The notes under the pieces: generated by a model | Seen by the model: the letters and a program-made list of their open reading frames with translations, nothing else | What the model was told of the DNA's origin: nothing | Database searches by the model: none | Shown: positions 51,950 to 60,778 of the stretch, piece after piece | Position numbering within the stretch: the first letter of the stretch is position 1 | Layout of the letters: each line of letters starts with the position of its first letter | Translations under genes and position numbers: made by a program | Assembly: GCA_015478665.1 (NCBI GenBank) | Contig: JADMII010000004.1 | Location: 1 to 64,000, forward strand | Length of the DNA stretch: 64,000 bases | Direction: 5' to 3' | Source of the DNA: Dehalococcoidia bacterium | Lineage (GTDB): Bacteria > Chloroflexota > Dehalococcoidia > DSTF01 > JACRBR01

Positions 51950-52900
51950 ATGAACCTCTACCTCTACGATGGCGACGGCGGCCTCCGCGCCGTCAACGTG
52001 CCGGCCGCGCGGCCGCTGCGCTGGGCGGCGTGGCGCCCCGACGGCGCCTGGGCGATGCTCGCGGGCAACCGGGGCCTCGTGCTGCGGCTCGAACTGCGCG
52101 GCGTCGACGTGGCGTTCGCGCCGATGCCGACGGGAAGCACGCACAACCTGCGGGGGGTAGGCTGGGCTCCCGACGGCGAGCGCGCGCTGCTCGTCGGCAA
52201 CCGCGGCGCCGTGCTGCTCTACGAGCGCGAGCGCTTCCGGGAGCTGGAATCGGCGACGGTCGAGAATCTGCGCCGCGTCGCCTGGGCGCCCGACGGCTCC
52301 TGCGCGCTGATCGCTGGCAACGCGGGCGTCGTCCTGCGCTTCGATGCTGCGGCGCGCACGCTACAGCCCGTCCCGGGAGACCGTGCCCACACGATGCGGT
52401 CGATCGCCTGGCGGCCCGATGGCGCCTACGCGCTCATCGGCGCCTACGCCAGCCGCTACGCGGGCTACCCGCGGCCGCATCTGCTGTATCGCTGCGATGG
52501 CCGCTATACGCAGGCGCTGCTCGCGACCGACGACGACGATGACGCCCTGGCGCTCGATTGGCGCCCCGGCGCGCGTCCCGCGCAGGCGCTCGCGCTCGTC
52601 GTCGCGTACCGCGAGGACCAGCGACCGACGAACAAGATCTTCCTCTACGACGGCGCCGGCTTCGACCGCCGGCCGATCGAGGCGCCGGCGACGCTGCTCG
52701 GCGCCGCCTGGGCGCCGGATGGCGCGCGCGCCCTCGTCTGCGGCGAGCGTGGCACGCTCCTGCTGCTGACCGATGCGGCGATCACGCCCGTCGCCTCAGC
52801 CACGCGAGACAACCTCATCGGCCCCTTCTGGCGCCCGGGCGTCGCTGCCGCGTCTGCGCTCCTGCTCAAGGGACCGGACGAGAAGGTGTTCACGGCGTAG
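51950..52900 (+). CDS. WD40-like beta-propeller protein
   Basis: A 316-residue protein made of about seven repeats with the strand pattern W-x-P-D-G-x-x-A-L-(L/I)-x-G-N. Examples are AWRPDGAWAMLAGNRG, GWAPDGERALLVGNRG, AWAPDGSCALIAGNAG, AWRPDGAYALIGAYAS, DWRPGARPAQALALVV, AWAPDGARALVCGERG and FWRPGVAAASALLLKG. This is a beta-propeller, probably seven-bladed. There is no signal peptide, so it is cytoplasmic. The function is unknown; such propellers usually serve as binding platforms. It is transcribed divergently from the scaffold-capsid pair, with GAGGTG upstream of the ATG at 51950 (GTG 51938 is possible). Confidence 0.75.
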   Translation: MNLYLYDGDGGLRAVNVPAARPLRWAAWRPDGAWAMLAGNRGLVLRLELRGVDVAFAPMPTGSTHNLRGVGWAPDGERALLVGNRGAVLLYERERFRELESATVENLRRVAWAPDGSCALIAGNAGVVLRFDAAARTLQPVPGDRAHTMRSIAWRPDGAYALIGAYASRYAGYPRPHLLYRCDGRYTQALLATDDDDDALALDWRPGARPAQALALVVAYREDQRPTNKIFLYDGAGFDRRPIEAPATLLGAAWAPDGARALVCGERGTLLLLTDAAITPVASATRDNLIGPFWRPGVAAASALLLKGPDEKVFTA

Positions 52901-53139
52901 CCGGGGAAGCCGAAGCGGCGGACGTCGGAGGCCGGCGCGCCTGCGGTCGGACGGTGGAGGTTGGAGGCCGGGGCTGTCCCGCGGAGGGACGCCCGTGTAG
53001 CCCACGCTGGCCCAGCCCTCCGGTCCGGTGGTGGCTTCAGGGTGACGATGCGCCGTCATCTCGTGTGTTGTTTGTGGCCGTTCGCGCTGATGCCGGGCGG
53101 CTGTCCGAGCCCGACAGCGCCGCAATCCTCCCGCGTTTC
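52901..53139. other. Intergenic region with GC-rich direct repeats
   Basis: No gene is seen. Short repeats such as GGACGTCGGAGGCCGG and GGACGGTGGAGGTTGGAGG lie at 52920-52975, between converging genes. Confidence 0.4.
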
Positions 53140-53760
53140 TCACCCGAACGCCGCGGCCAGCTCCGACGCCGCGCGCGCCGGCGCCGCCGCGCCGCACACG
53201 GCGCCGATCACCGCTGCGGCGTCCGCGCCCGCCGCGACCACATCCGTGATGTTCGACGCGTCGATGCCACCGATGGCGACGACGGGAACACGCACCGCCG
53301 CCCTCACGTCGCGCAGCCGCTCGAGGCTGGCGGGCCGCGTCACGTCCTTCGAGCGCGTGCGAAAAATGGCGCCGACGGCGACATAGTCGGCGCCTGCCGC
53401 CTCCGCCCGGCGCGCCTCGTCGGCGTCGTTCGTCGAGACGCCGACGATCAGCCCGCCCACGATCCGGCGCACTGCATCGACCGGCAGGTCATGCTGGCCC
53501 ACGTGTACCCCGTCGGCGTCCGAGGCCAGCGCCAGGTCGGCGTGGTCGTTGACGATGAACGCGGCCGCCCGCTCCCGGCAGATCGCCGCGATCGCGCGGA
53601 CGTCATCGAGCTGATCGCCCTTGTCGCGACGCTTGTCGCGCCACTGCAGCACCCGCGCCCCGCCCTGCAGCGCCGCCCGCGCGACCTCGACCGGATCCAT
53701 CGCGCCGCAGGCGTCCGGGTCGACGATCACGTACAGTCCTGCGATCCGCCTCCGCTCCAC
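53140..53760 (-). CDS. thiE: Thiamine phosphate synthase
   Basis: A 206-residue TIM-barrel enzyme joining HMP-pyrophosphate and thiazole phosphate to make thiamine phosphate. RIAGLYVIVDPDACG opens the barrel, GGARVLQWRDKRRDKG holds pyrophosphate-binding residues, and FIVNDHADLALASDADGVHV with GQHDLPV follows. YVAVGAIFRTRSKDVTRPAS is the phosphate and Mg region, and VVAIGGIDASNITDVVAAGA is the C-terminal phosphate loop. Length is typical. It starts at ATG 53760, about 85 bp after the nagB stop on the same strand. No TPP riboswitch is visible in that gap. Other thiamine genes are not in the window. Confidence 0.95.
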   Translation of the reverse strand: MERRRIAGLYVIVDPDACGAMDPVEVARAALQGGARVLQWRDKRRDKGDQLDDVRAIAAICRERAAAFIVNDHADLALASDADGVHVGQHDLPVDAVRRIVGGLIVGVSTNDADEARRAEAAGADYVAVGAIFRTRSKDVTRPASLERLRDVRAAVRVPVVAIGGIDASNITDVVAAGADAAAVIGAVCGAAAPARAASELAAAFG

Positions 53761-53845
53761 GATCTCCTCCGTCCGGCAGATGCCGTGCCCGCAGCACGTA
53801 CGCCGCGGGCCAGTCCATCGGTCCGCGGCCCGTCGTCGTCCGCCG

Positions 53846-54589
53846 TCATCCCGCGTCGCCGCTCAGGCTGCGCCCCTGAAGCTCCGCCGCCGCCTCCTGA
53901 TCGAGCAGCCACGTGCAGTCGTCGTGCTGCTGCAGCCACGACGCGGGCACCTCTGCCTTCACCGGACCAACGACCGCCACGCGCACGATGGCGGCCTTCG
54001 CCCGGCCGCTCGCAAGCACGAGCAGCCGCCGCGCGCCGAGCAGGTCGGCGATGCCGAGCGTCAGCGCGCGTGCCGGCACCCGCTCGACGCCGCCGAAGTC
54101 TGCCGCGTGCGCCGCCCGCGACCCCGCCGCGAGCGTCACCACCCGCGCCCGCGAGTCACGCGCCGACCCCGGTTCGTTGAAGGCGATGTGCCCGTTCATG
54201 CCGATGCCCAGGATGCACAGGTCGAAGCCTCCCGCGCGCCGCAGCGCATCGGCGAACGCGGCGATGTGCGCCGCCGGATCGCGCGCGGCCGGGTTCGGGA
54301 TCTGCAGGGCGCGCAGCGGCAGCCGCACGTGCGCTCGATAGAACACGCTGTTCGTCCCAGGCGCAGCTCGTGGCACGCCGGAGAACTCGTCGATCGCCCA
54401 GCCGACGGCCCGCGAGAGGTCGACCGCGCCGGCTTCGACGCGCCGCTGGAGCTCATCGTACAGGCCGATCGGCGTGTCGCCCGTCGGCAGCCCCAGCACC
54501 GCATCCGGCCGCTCGCGCAGCACGGCGGCGACCAGATCGGCGCCGGCGCAGGCGAGCGCGCCCGGGTCTGTCGCGATGCGGATGCGCAT
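53846..54589 (-). CDS. nagB: Glucosamine-6-phosphate deaminase
   Basis: A 247-residue NagB-type isomerase/deaminase converting glucosamine-6-phosphate to fructose-6-phosphate and ammonia. LGLPTGDTPIGLYDELQRRV is the phosphate-binding start, AIDEFSGVPRAAPGTNSVFY follows, and the diagnostic motif FDLCILGIGMNGHIAFNEPG is intact. LTLGIADLLGARRLLVLASG lies near the end. It is slightly shorter than E. coli NagB (266) and lacks the allosteric C-terminal extension. ATG 54589 is preferred; the frame is open earlier but not conserved. It is upstream of thiE on the same strand. nagA is not present. It may serve amino-sugar catabolism. Confidence 0.9.
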   Translation of the reverse strand: MRIRIATDPGALACAGADLVAAVLRERPDAVLGLPTGDTPIGLYDELQRRVEAGAVDLSRAVGWAIDEFSGVPRAAPGTNSVFYRAHVRLPLRALQIPNPAARDPAAHIAAFADALRRAGGFDLCILGIGMNGHIAFNEPGSARDSRARVVTLAAGSRAAHAADFGGVERVPARALTLGIADLLGARRLLVLASGRAKAAIVRVAVVGPVKAEVPASWLQQHDDCTWLLDQEAAAELQGRSLSGDAG

Positions 54590-54799
54590 GGCTGCATCGT
54601 AACAGCGGCCGTGCCATCGTCGCCTCCGTCGCCGCCCCTCGATGGCGGTGAGCGCCGGCTCGATCACACGGGCCGCACGCCGATGCGCGCTGCTCCGCTT
54701 CGCCGCCGTGATGGAGCATCGGCTCGGAACAGGTTAGCGTGTGCTGCAGGCGATCGCGGCACAGGCGCACAGGAAAGATGGCATCGCCAGGAGGCTCCC

Positions 54800-55579
54800 A
54801 TGCCGGAAGTGACGGCGGACGACGGCGTATCGATCCATTACGAGGCCGCAGGCAGCGGCCAGCCGGTGCTTCTGATCACCGGCGCCTTCAGCTCGCTCGA
54901 GGACTGGTACGAGTCTGGCGTCTTCGACGAGCTCGTGCGCGACCAGCGCGTCATCGCCCTGGACCTGCGCGGGCACGGCAAGAGCGGCAAGCCGCACGCC
55001 GCGGCGTCCTACGGCTGGCCCCGCAACGCCACCGACGCGCTCGCCGTCCTCGAAGCCGAAGGAGCGCGCGGTGCTGACGTCTACGGCTTTTCGATGGGCG
55101 GCCAAGTCGTCGTGGCGATGCTGCACGCCGATACCAGTCGCCTCCGCTCGCTCTGCGCGATGGGGGTCTACGTCCCGGGCGATGACTTCGAGCCGCCGGC
55201 GCAGCAGCTGCTCGACCGCGCCGCGTCGCTGCGCCGGCGCGGCCTGAGCGAGGAGGCGATGCAGACCGGCGAGCTCCAGATCCAGGACGTCCCGCCCGGC
55301 GCCTGGCTCGCGCGGGCCGTCGCGGGCGACGCCGAGGCGTACATCGCCGAGGCTGAGGGGCAGGCGCCGATGGACGACCAGCGGCTGCCAGCCGCAGGCC
55401 CGCCGATGCTCCTCGTCGCGGCCGAGGGCGACCCGTTCGCCGTCGCGCTCTGCCGTGACCTGCCGTCGCGTTATCCGTACGTGCGTTATCGCCAGCTCGA
55501 TGGCGTCGGTCACTACGCCGGCATGGGCCGGCCGATGGTCGATGTGCTGCGCGAGTTCTGGGCGGCGCTGCCATCGTAG
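54800..55579 (+). CDS. Alpha/beta-fold hydrolase
   Basis: A 259-residue alpha/beta hydrolase. DGVSIHYEAAGSGQPVLLIT opens the fold, and LDLRGHGKSGKPHAAASY follows. The nucleophile Ser is in VYGFSMGGQVVVAMLH, the acid Asp is probably in VAAEGDPFAVAL and the His in DGVGHYAGMGRP. All three catalytic positions are filled, in contrast with the broken homologue at 15320. AGGAGG at 54789-54794 fixes the ATG at 54800. Such enzymes include 3-oxoadipate enol-lactone hydrolases and esterases; the substrate is unknown. It is upstream of phaC by about 105 bp but has no obvious PHA depolymerase signature. Confidence 0.87.
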   Translation: MPEVTADDGVSIHYEAAGSGQPVLLITGAFSSLEDWYESGVFDELVRDQRVIALDLRGHGKSGKPHAAASYGWPRNATDALAVLEAEGARGADVYGFSMGGQVVVAMLHADTSRLRSLCAMGVYVPGDDFEPPAQQLLDRAASLRRRGLSEEAMQTGELQIQDVPPGAWLARAVAGDAEAYIAEAEGQAPMDDQRLPAAGPPMLLVAAEGDPFAVALCRDLPSRYPYVRYRQLDGVGHYAGMGRPMVDVLREFWAALPS

Positions 55580-55650
55580 GTCGCCTCGCCGGCTCGCCAT
55601 CAGCCGCGGGCGCGTCCCGCTTCGTCGCCGCACCCGCCTGCGCCTCCCTC

Positions 55651-55679
55651 TACACAACTGCCGCGGGCGGTGCGATACT
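55651..55679 (+). promoter_or_regulatory. Promoter of phaC with -10 six bases from the start
   Basis: TACACA at 55651-55656, a 17-bp spacer and GATACT at 55674-55679 with a TG two bases before it (extended -10). The phaC ATG follows at 55686, suggesting a leaderless transcript. Confidence 0.5.
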
Positions 55680-55685
55680 ACGCGC

Positions 55686-56771
55686 ATGACCACGCAGACC
55701 GCTCCCGAGCGCGAGGACATCGCCGACGTCGTGCGCAAGGAGGTCGAGCGCACGCTCCAGCGCTCGGTGCGCGGCATCGATGTGCTGCTGAACCGCGACG
55801 AGCCGGACGTCGGCATGACGCCGAAGGACGTGATCTACAGCCGCGGCACAATGCGGCTGTACCACTATCGGCCGCTCTCCGACGAGGTCTACCGCGTCCC
55901 CGTCGTCCTCGTCATGTCGCTGATCAGCAAGCCATACATCCTTGACCTGACGCCCGGCGTCAGCTTCGTCGAGTTTCTGCTGCGCAGCGGCTTCGACGTC
56001 TTCATGATCGACTGGGGCGTGCCCCGGCCCGAGGACACGCGGCTGCGGCTCGAAGACTACACGCAAGACTTCATCCCGGCCTGCGTCGAGAAGGTGCAGC
56101 GAGCGACGGACGAGCCCCAGGTGTCGTTCATCGGTTACTGCATGGGCGGCCTGCTCGCGCTGATCTACGGCGGACTGCACCCAAGCGCGCCGATGGCCAA
56201 CCTCGCGTGCATCGCGACCCCCGTCGACTACGAGGGCATGGGGCTCTTCAGGCAGTGGACGGACAAGCGCTGGTTCGACGTCGACCGCGTCGTCGACCAG
56301 ATCGGCAACATCCCGCCGGATCTGATGTACCGCTCGTTCGAGCTGCTGCGGCCGGCCGACCGCCTCGTGTCGTATGTGCGGCTCTGGGACAACCTCTGGA
56401 ACGACCAGTACGTCAAGCACTACCGCCTGTTCAACAAGTGGACGAGCGACCAGATCCCGTTCCCCGGCGAGTGCTTCCGGCAGACGACGAAACAGCTGAT
56501 GTGGGAGAACCGGCTGATGTCCGGCGAGCTCGAGGTCGGCGGCCGGCGTGTCGACCTGCGGCAGATCACCTGCCCGGTGCTGAACGCGATGGCGCAGCAC
56601 GACCACATCGCCCCGTACGAGGCCACTCACGCCCTGACGCAACTCGTCGGCAGCGAGGACAAGGAGGACATCGTGCTGAAGGGGGGACACGTGAGCCTCG
56701 TCGCCGGCCCCAACGCCGTGTTACGGCTCTGGCCGAAGGTCAACGAGTGGCTCTCGGTGCGCTCCGTATGA
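55686..56771 (+). CDS. phaC: Poly(3-hydroxyalkanoate) synthase, class III PhaC-like
   Basis: A 361-residue PHA synthase of the short class III/IV type (class I and II are about 560). RLYHYRPLSDEVYRVPVVLV and SFVEFLLRSGFDVFMIDWG are family segments. The nucleophile Cys is in SFIGYCMGGLLALIYGG, in the lipase-like box G-x-C-x-G. The Asp is in NAMAQHDHIAPYEA and the His in LKGGHVSLVAGPN. The triad is complete. Class III enzymes need PhaE and class IV need PhaR; neither lies adjacent, so the partner is elsewhere or absent. The stop overlaps the next GNAT start by 4 bp, linking them. No phaA/phaB are in view. Confidence 0.9.
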   Translation: MTTQTAPEREDIADVVRKEVERTLQRSVRGIDVLLNRDEPDVGMTPKDVIYSRGTMRLYHYRPLSDEVYRVPVVLVMSLISKPYILDLTPGVSFVEFLLRSGFDVFMIDWGVPRPEDTRLRLEDYTQDFIPACVEKVQRATDEPQVSFIGYCMGGLLALIYGGLHPSAPMANLACIATPVDYEGMGLFRQWTDKRWFDVDRVVDQIGNIPPDLMYRSFELLRPADRLVSYVRLWDNLWNDQYVKHYRLFNKWTSDQIPFPGECFRQTTKQLMWENRLMSGELEVGGRRVDLRQITCPVLNAMAQHDHIAPYEATHALTQLVGSEDKEDIVLKGGHVSLVAGPNAVLRLWPKVNEWLSVRSV

Positions 56772-57364
56772 GCGGCACGCTGACGCTGCCACGCGCCGCG
56801 CGCCTCAACGACGGGACGGAAGTCCGCTTGCGGCTGCTCCGCCGCAGCGACCGCGCTGCGCTGCTCGCCTTCACGACGTCGCTGCCGGAGCACGACCTGC
56901 TCTTCCTGCGCATCGATATCTCCGACCCTGACGTGATCGACGTCTGGCTCGACAACATCGACCTCGGCGGCATCGTCACGATCGTCGCCGAGCGCGACGG
57001 GCGCGTCCTGGGGTATGGCAGCCTGCACATGGCGAACGCACAGTGGTCGCGGCACGTCGGCGAGTTGCGCGTGCTCATCGGCGAGGAGCTGCGGGGCAAG
57101 GGGCTCGGCCGCGCGCTGACGGAAGCGATCTTCGCGCAGGCGCTGGAGCACGGCATCGAGAAGATGGTCGCGCAGATGACCGTCGACCAGAAGGGCGCCA
57201 TCGCCACGTTCGAGGAGCTCGGCTTTCACCCGGAGGCGCTGCTGCGCGACCACGTCCGCGACCGCGCCGGCGAGAAGCACGACCTGCTGGTGTACGCGCA
57301 CGAGGTGGCGGCGTTCCAGTCCCAGCTCGATGCCTACGGGGTCACCGAGGCGGCGTCCGGCTGA
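56768..57364 (+). CDS. GNAT family N-acetyltransferase
   Basis: A 198-residue GNAT protein. EVRLRLLRRSDRAALLAFTT opens the fold and VTIVAERDGRVLGYGSLH gives strands 2-4. ELRVLIGEELRGKGLGRALT contains the acetyl-CoA loop (RGKGLG), and AQMTVDQKGAIATFEELGFH the C-terminal helix and strand. It is longer than a minimal GNAT by about 40 C-terminal residues. The ATG at 56768 overlaps the phaC stop by 4 bp, so the two are translated together. A role tied to acyl metabolism or PHA synthase regulation by acetylation is possible but is only inferred from coupling. Confidence 0.85.
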   Translation: MSGTLTLPRAARLNDGTEVRLRLLRRSDRAALLAFTTSLPEHDLLFLRIDISDPDVIDVWLDNIDLGGIVTIVAERDGRVLGYGSLHMANAQWSRHVGELRVLIGEELRGKGLGRALTEAIFAQALEHGIEKMVAQMTVDQKGAIATFEELGFHPEALLRDHVRDRAGEKHDLLVYAHEVAAFQSQLDAYGVTEAASG

Positions 57365-57451
57365 GCGCGGGCGCTGGTGACCCTCGGCCGGCAGCCCTTA
57401 CCCGCTGCCACGGGAGAGGGGAGGGTGCGCGCACGTCCGCCAGCCGGACTA

Positions 57452-57487
57452 CCCCTCCCCCGGCGCCACCACGGGTGGAGAGGGGAG
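57452..57487. repeat. CCCCTCCCC...GGAGAGGGGAG inverted element
   Basis: The gap between the GNAT and monooxygenase genes contains CCCCTCCCC-n-GGTGGAGAGGGGAG (imperfect hairpin). A related copy lies at 1889-1916. It may also serve as a bidirectional terminator between the converging genes. Confidence 0.5.
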
Positions 57488-57502
57488 CGCACGGAAGCCG
57501 GG

Positions 57503-59422
57503 CTAGAGGAAGACGTAGTCGTCGGGGTTCGGCTCGCGCGTCTGCTGCCAGTACTCGATCAGGTTGAAGGGCCAGTTCTGCGCGACGCGGCCCGACTCGC
57601 TCTTGTACCAGGTGTTCACGCTCGACACGCCCCACGCCATCTTCAGGTTGCCGGCGTCGATGCGCGCGTTGTAGGCATCGTGCACGTCAGGCTTACAGTC
57701 CAGCGCGCGGTGGCCGTCTTCCAGCAGCAGCCGCAGGCAACCGACGATGTACTGGACCTCACATTCGGAGAAGTAGATGATGCTGCCGTTGACGACGATG
57801 TTCGTGTTCGGCCCGTACATCATGAAGAAGCTCGGGAAGTTCGGCACAGTGATCCCCAGGTAGGCGCGCGCGTCGCCGCCCCACTGCGCGTTGAGGTCGA
57901 CGCCGCCGCGACCGGTCACCCGCATCGGCGTCAGGAAGTGGGACGCCTGAAAGCCGGTGCCGTAGATCAGCACGTCGGCCGCATGCTCGGTGCCGTCCTT
58001 CGTGCGCACGCCGCGCGGCGTGATCTCGTCGATGGGCTCGGTGATCAGGTGCACGTTGTCGCGCTTCATCGCCTCCGCCCAGGCGCCGTTATCGAGCACC
58101 ACCCGCTTGGACGCCGGTGGGTACTGCGGCAGCGCCTTCTCGAAGAGGTCCGGGCGGTCCGCGTACTGCGCCTGCAGCCAGGCCGTCAGCAGCATCCGCA
58201 GCTGGTCGTTCGCGACGCCGACGGCGCGTGAGAAGTCGGTCCAGCCCTCGTCGACGGTCGCCGAAGGCAGCAGCCCTTCCGTCGTCGTCCAGAACAGCCA
58301 GAAGCGGTACCAGTGCATGTAATGCGGCACGTGCTCGAAGAGCCAGCGCAGGCCCGCCGGCACGTCGTCGTGATAGTGCGGCACCGGCACGAACCACGCC
58401 GGCGTCCGCTGGAAGACGTCGAGCTGCGCCACCCGCGGCGCGATCTCCGGCACGAACTGCACGGCGCTGGCGCCCGTGCCGATCACCGCCACCCGCTTGT
58501 CCGCGAGGTCGGTCTCGTGATCCCAGCGCGCCGAGTGAAACGACGGCCCCTCGAACGTGTTCATGCCGGCGATCTTCGGCATGTTCGGCCGGTTCAACTG
58601 TCCGACGGCGCTGATCACCGCCTGCGCGTCGAGCGTCTCCTCGCCGCCGTCCGGCGTCCGCAGGCGCAGCCTCCACGAGCAGCGCGCCTCGTCGAACGTG
58701 ATCGACAGCACCTCCGTGCGGAAGCGGATGCTCCCGCGGACGCCGTACTCGTCGGCGCAGGTGCGGAAGTAGTCGAGCAGCACCGCCTGCGGCGAGAAGA
58801 ACTTCGGCCAGTCGATCTTCTGCGCGAAGGAGTAGCTGTAGAACGCGTTCGAGACGTCGACGCGGGCGCCGGGGTAGGTATTCTCGAACCAGGTGCCGCC
58901 GACATCCTCGTTCTTCTCGATCACGACGAACGGCACGCCCGCCTGCTTCAGCCGGATCGCCGCCAGGATGCCGGACATTCCGGCGCCGACGATCGCCGTG
59001 AGGAACGGCGTCTTGCCGTCGTAGCGCCACGCCGGCGCCCGCGGGTCCTCGCCGAACGGCGCCAGCTCTTCGAGCAGGAGCGGCATGTAGTCCTGCGCCG
59101 CGTCGGAACCGGTCATCCAGGCGGCGATGCGCCGGACGTTCTCTTCGTCCGGCCGCCCGTCGCCGTGTGCCGGGCGGTCGCGCAGCCGGCGGAGCGCGTC
59201 GAGGGCGAGCGCCTTCGCTTGCTCCTGCTGCTGCGGCGTCATGCCGCCCTGTGCCACAGCCGGCGCCATGCCGGGCGGCCGCAGCTCCTCACGCAGCAGC
59301 GAGAGGTCGCCGGTGGCCTGCGCCAGCGCCGGCAGCAGCGCCGGCAGGAAGGCGTCCTCGAGCGCCGCGCGGATCGCCGCGTCGTCGGCCGTCAACGGTT
59401 GGGTATCGCGTGCGATGACCAT
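57503..59422 (-). CDS. Baeyer-Villiger-type flavin monooxygenase
   Basis: A 639-residue class B flavoprotein monooxygenase. An N-terminal helical extension of about 140 residues precedes the first Rossmann motif (TAIVGAGMSGILAAIRLKQA). GGTWFENTYPGARVDVSNAF follows. The Baeyer-Villiger fingerprint FxGxxxHxxxW is met by FEGPSFHSARWDHE, and the NADPH Rossmann motif is VAVIGTGASAVQFVPEIAP. It inserts oxygen beside ketones using FAD and NADPH. The extension and total length resemble the long 4-hydroxyacetophenone monooxygenase type. ATG 59422 has AGGAG 7 nt upstream. The substrate is unknown. It is divergent from the tRNA-Lys region. Confidence 0.92.
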   Translation of the reverse strand: MVIARDTQPLTADDAAIRAALEDAFLPALLPALAQATGDLSLLREELRPPGMAPAVAQGGMTPQQQEQAKALALDALRRLRDRPAHGDGRPDEENVRRIAAWMTGSDAAQDYMPLLLEELAPFGEDPRAPAWRYDGKTPFLTAIVGAGMSGILAAIRLKQAGVPFVVIEKNEDVGGTWFENTYPGARVDVSNAFYSYSFAQKIDWPKFFSPQAVLLDYFRTCADEYGVRGSIRFRTEVLSITFDEARCSWRLRLRTPDGGEETLDAQAVISAVGQLNRPNMPKIAGMNTFEGPSFHSARWDHETDLADKRVAVIGTGASAVQFVPEIAPRVAQLDVFQRTPAWFVPVPHYHDDVPAGLRWLFEHVPHYMHWYRFWLFWTTTEGLLPSATVDEGWTDFSRAVGVANDQLRMLLTAWLQAQYADRPDLFEKALPQYPPASKRVVLDNGAWAEAMKRDNVHLITEPIDEITPRGVRTKDGTEHAADVLIYGTGFQASHFLTPMRVTGRGGVDLNAQWGGDARAYLGITVPNFPSFFMMYGPNTNIVVNGSIIYFSECEVQYIVGCLRLLLEDGHRALDCKPDVHDAYNARIDAGNLKMAWGVSSVNTWYKSESGRVAQNWPFNLIEYWQQTREPNPDDYVFL

Positions 59423-59680
59423 GGTTCCGCTCCTGTCCGCTACCAATCTAATGCAGGCGCGGGCCTGGTGGGAGAGGCGTCTGAGACGGGAAGTGGGGGT
59501 TGGCGAGTGGGCGGCGGTTCGCTGCGGAAGGGGACGCTGCCGGCAGATCGCGGTGCGGTGGAGTGCCACCTGGGGTGATGGAGCAGGGTTCGAGAGTACC
59601 CCCGGCCGTCGCCACTGCGGTCGAGAGGAGAAGTGCGCACCGAAGCGAGTCAGGCAGCCGGATCCGTCGTGGGCGCTGTA
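59423..59680. other. Intergenic region before tRNA-Lys
   Basis: No gene is seen. TGCGGTGGAG (59554-59563) is a copy, one base shorter, of the 11-mer present at 1900, 12585 and 12634. Confidence 0.4.
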
Positions 59681-59756
<76 letters not shown>

Positions 59757-59873
59757 ATCCGCTCACCATGGGTATACGGGAAGTCTAGCACGCCGTCTTC
59801 GCGCGACAACACCGCTGCAGGCGCGCTGCTCGCCGATGATGCGGCGCCGGAGACGATCGTGCCGGCCTCGGCG

Positions 59874-60485
59874 TCAGAGCGACGTGCGCAGCTTCTCGAC
59901 GATCTCCCAGCCCGCCGGCACCGCGAGCGACGCGGCGACGAGCTTCGCCAAGTCGCCCGCGACGAACGGCCAGAGCCCGTAATCGAGCGTCGTCTGCCAG
60001 CTGATCGGCGTCTGCACGACGGCGAATTGCTGGTGCAACCAGATCAGCCCCGGCACGTAGATCGCGGCGTTCGCCGCCAGCATCGGCAGCACGATCCAAC
60101 GGCTTCGGTCCCAACCGCGCTCGGCGAACCAGCCGACGATAAAGGCAGCGATGACGAAGCCGAAGAGGTAGCCGCCGGACGCCGTCGCGAACTCCCAGAT
60201 GCCGCTGTGACCCTGCGCGAACACCGGCAGGCCGGCGCTGCCCTCGGCCAGGTACGCGAAGATGGCGGCGGTGCCGAGCCGGCTGCCCAGCACGGCGCCG
60301 ATCAGCAGCGCGCCGAACGTCTGCCCGGTGACGGGCACGGTGCTGAACGAGAACTGGTAGCTGAAGCGTGCGGACACCGCCATCAGCGCGCTTCCCGCCA
60401 CCACCAGCACGACGTTCGTCAGCCAGGACTCCGGCAAGACGCGCGCCGAGAGCGTGTTCCCGCGGAAGGTCATGGTCTGCTGCAC
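59874..60485 (-). CDS. bioY: BioY family biotin transporter substrate-binding component
   Basis: A 203-residue membrane protein of the BioY family, the S component of ECF-type biotin uptake. About six helices are visible: NVVLVVAGSALMAVSARF, GALLIGAVLGSRLGTAAIFA, GGYLFGFVIAAFIVGWFAE, IVLPMLAANAAIYVPGLIWL and WPFVAGDLAKLVAASLAVPA. VPVTGQTFGALLIGAVLG and GHSGIWEFATASGGYLFGF are family signatures. No ECF ATPase or BioN gene lies next to it, so it may work alone or with a shared module. The start is assigned to GTG 60485 because GAGGAG lies 6 nt upstream; ATG 60473 is the alternative. No biotin operator was identified. Confidence 0.9.
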   Translation of the reverse strand: MQQTMTFRGNTLSARVLPESWLTNVVLVVAGSALMAVSARFSYQFSFSTVPVTGQTFGALLIGAVLGSRLGTAAIFAYLAEGSAGLPVFAQGHSGIWEFATASGGYLFGFVIAAFIVGWFAERGWDRSRWIVLPMLAANAAIYVPGLIWLHQQFAVVQTPISWQTTLDYGLWPFVAGDLAKLVAASLAVPAGWEIVEKLRTSL

Positions 60486-60742
60486 GGACGGCTCCTCTGC
60501 TGATTGGGCTGGTTGCTGGTGACTGATGACTGGTTCCAGGTGACCGGTCACGTGGCAGGTCGTGTACCCGCTGCAGTCAGGTCGTCGAGATGATTCCGGA
60601 CTGGAGGATTAGGGTCAAGGACGGACGGATCGGTGTAGATGGGCAGTGATTCTGGCACTCCGTGACTCGCACGTGTCCACGCGTCCCGTGTCCCGCACCA
60701 GCCGCGCTCCCACCGCGCGCCGTCAGCCTTCGCACCCTGCGC

Positions 60743-60771
60743 TCGACGCGCGGTGCCCTGCCTCGTACAAT
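60743..60771 (+). promoter_or_regulatory. Promoter of dgt
   Basis: TCGACG at 60743-60748, a 17-bp spacer and TACAAT at 60766-60771; the ATG is seven bases further on, so the mRNA probably has no leader. Confidence 0.55.
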
Positions 60772-60778
60772 CGGCGCG

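Noticed and set aside
53761..53845. TPP riboswitch before thiE
   Set aside because: The 85-bp gap lacks the conserved CTGAGA and ACC segments.
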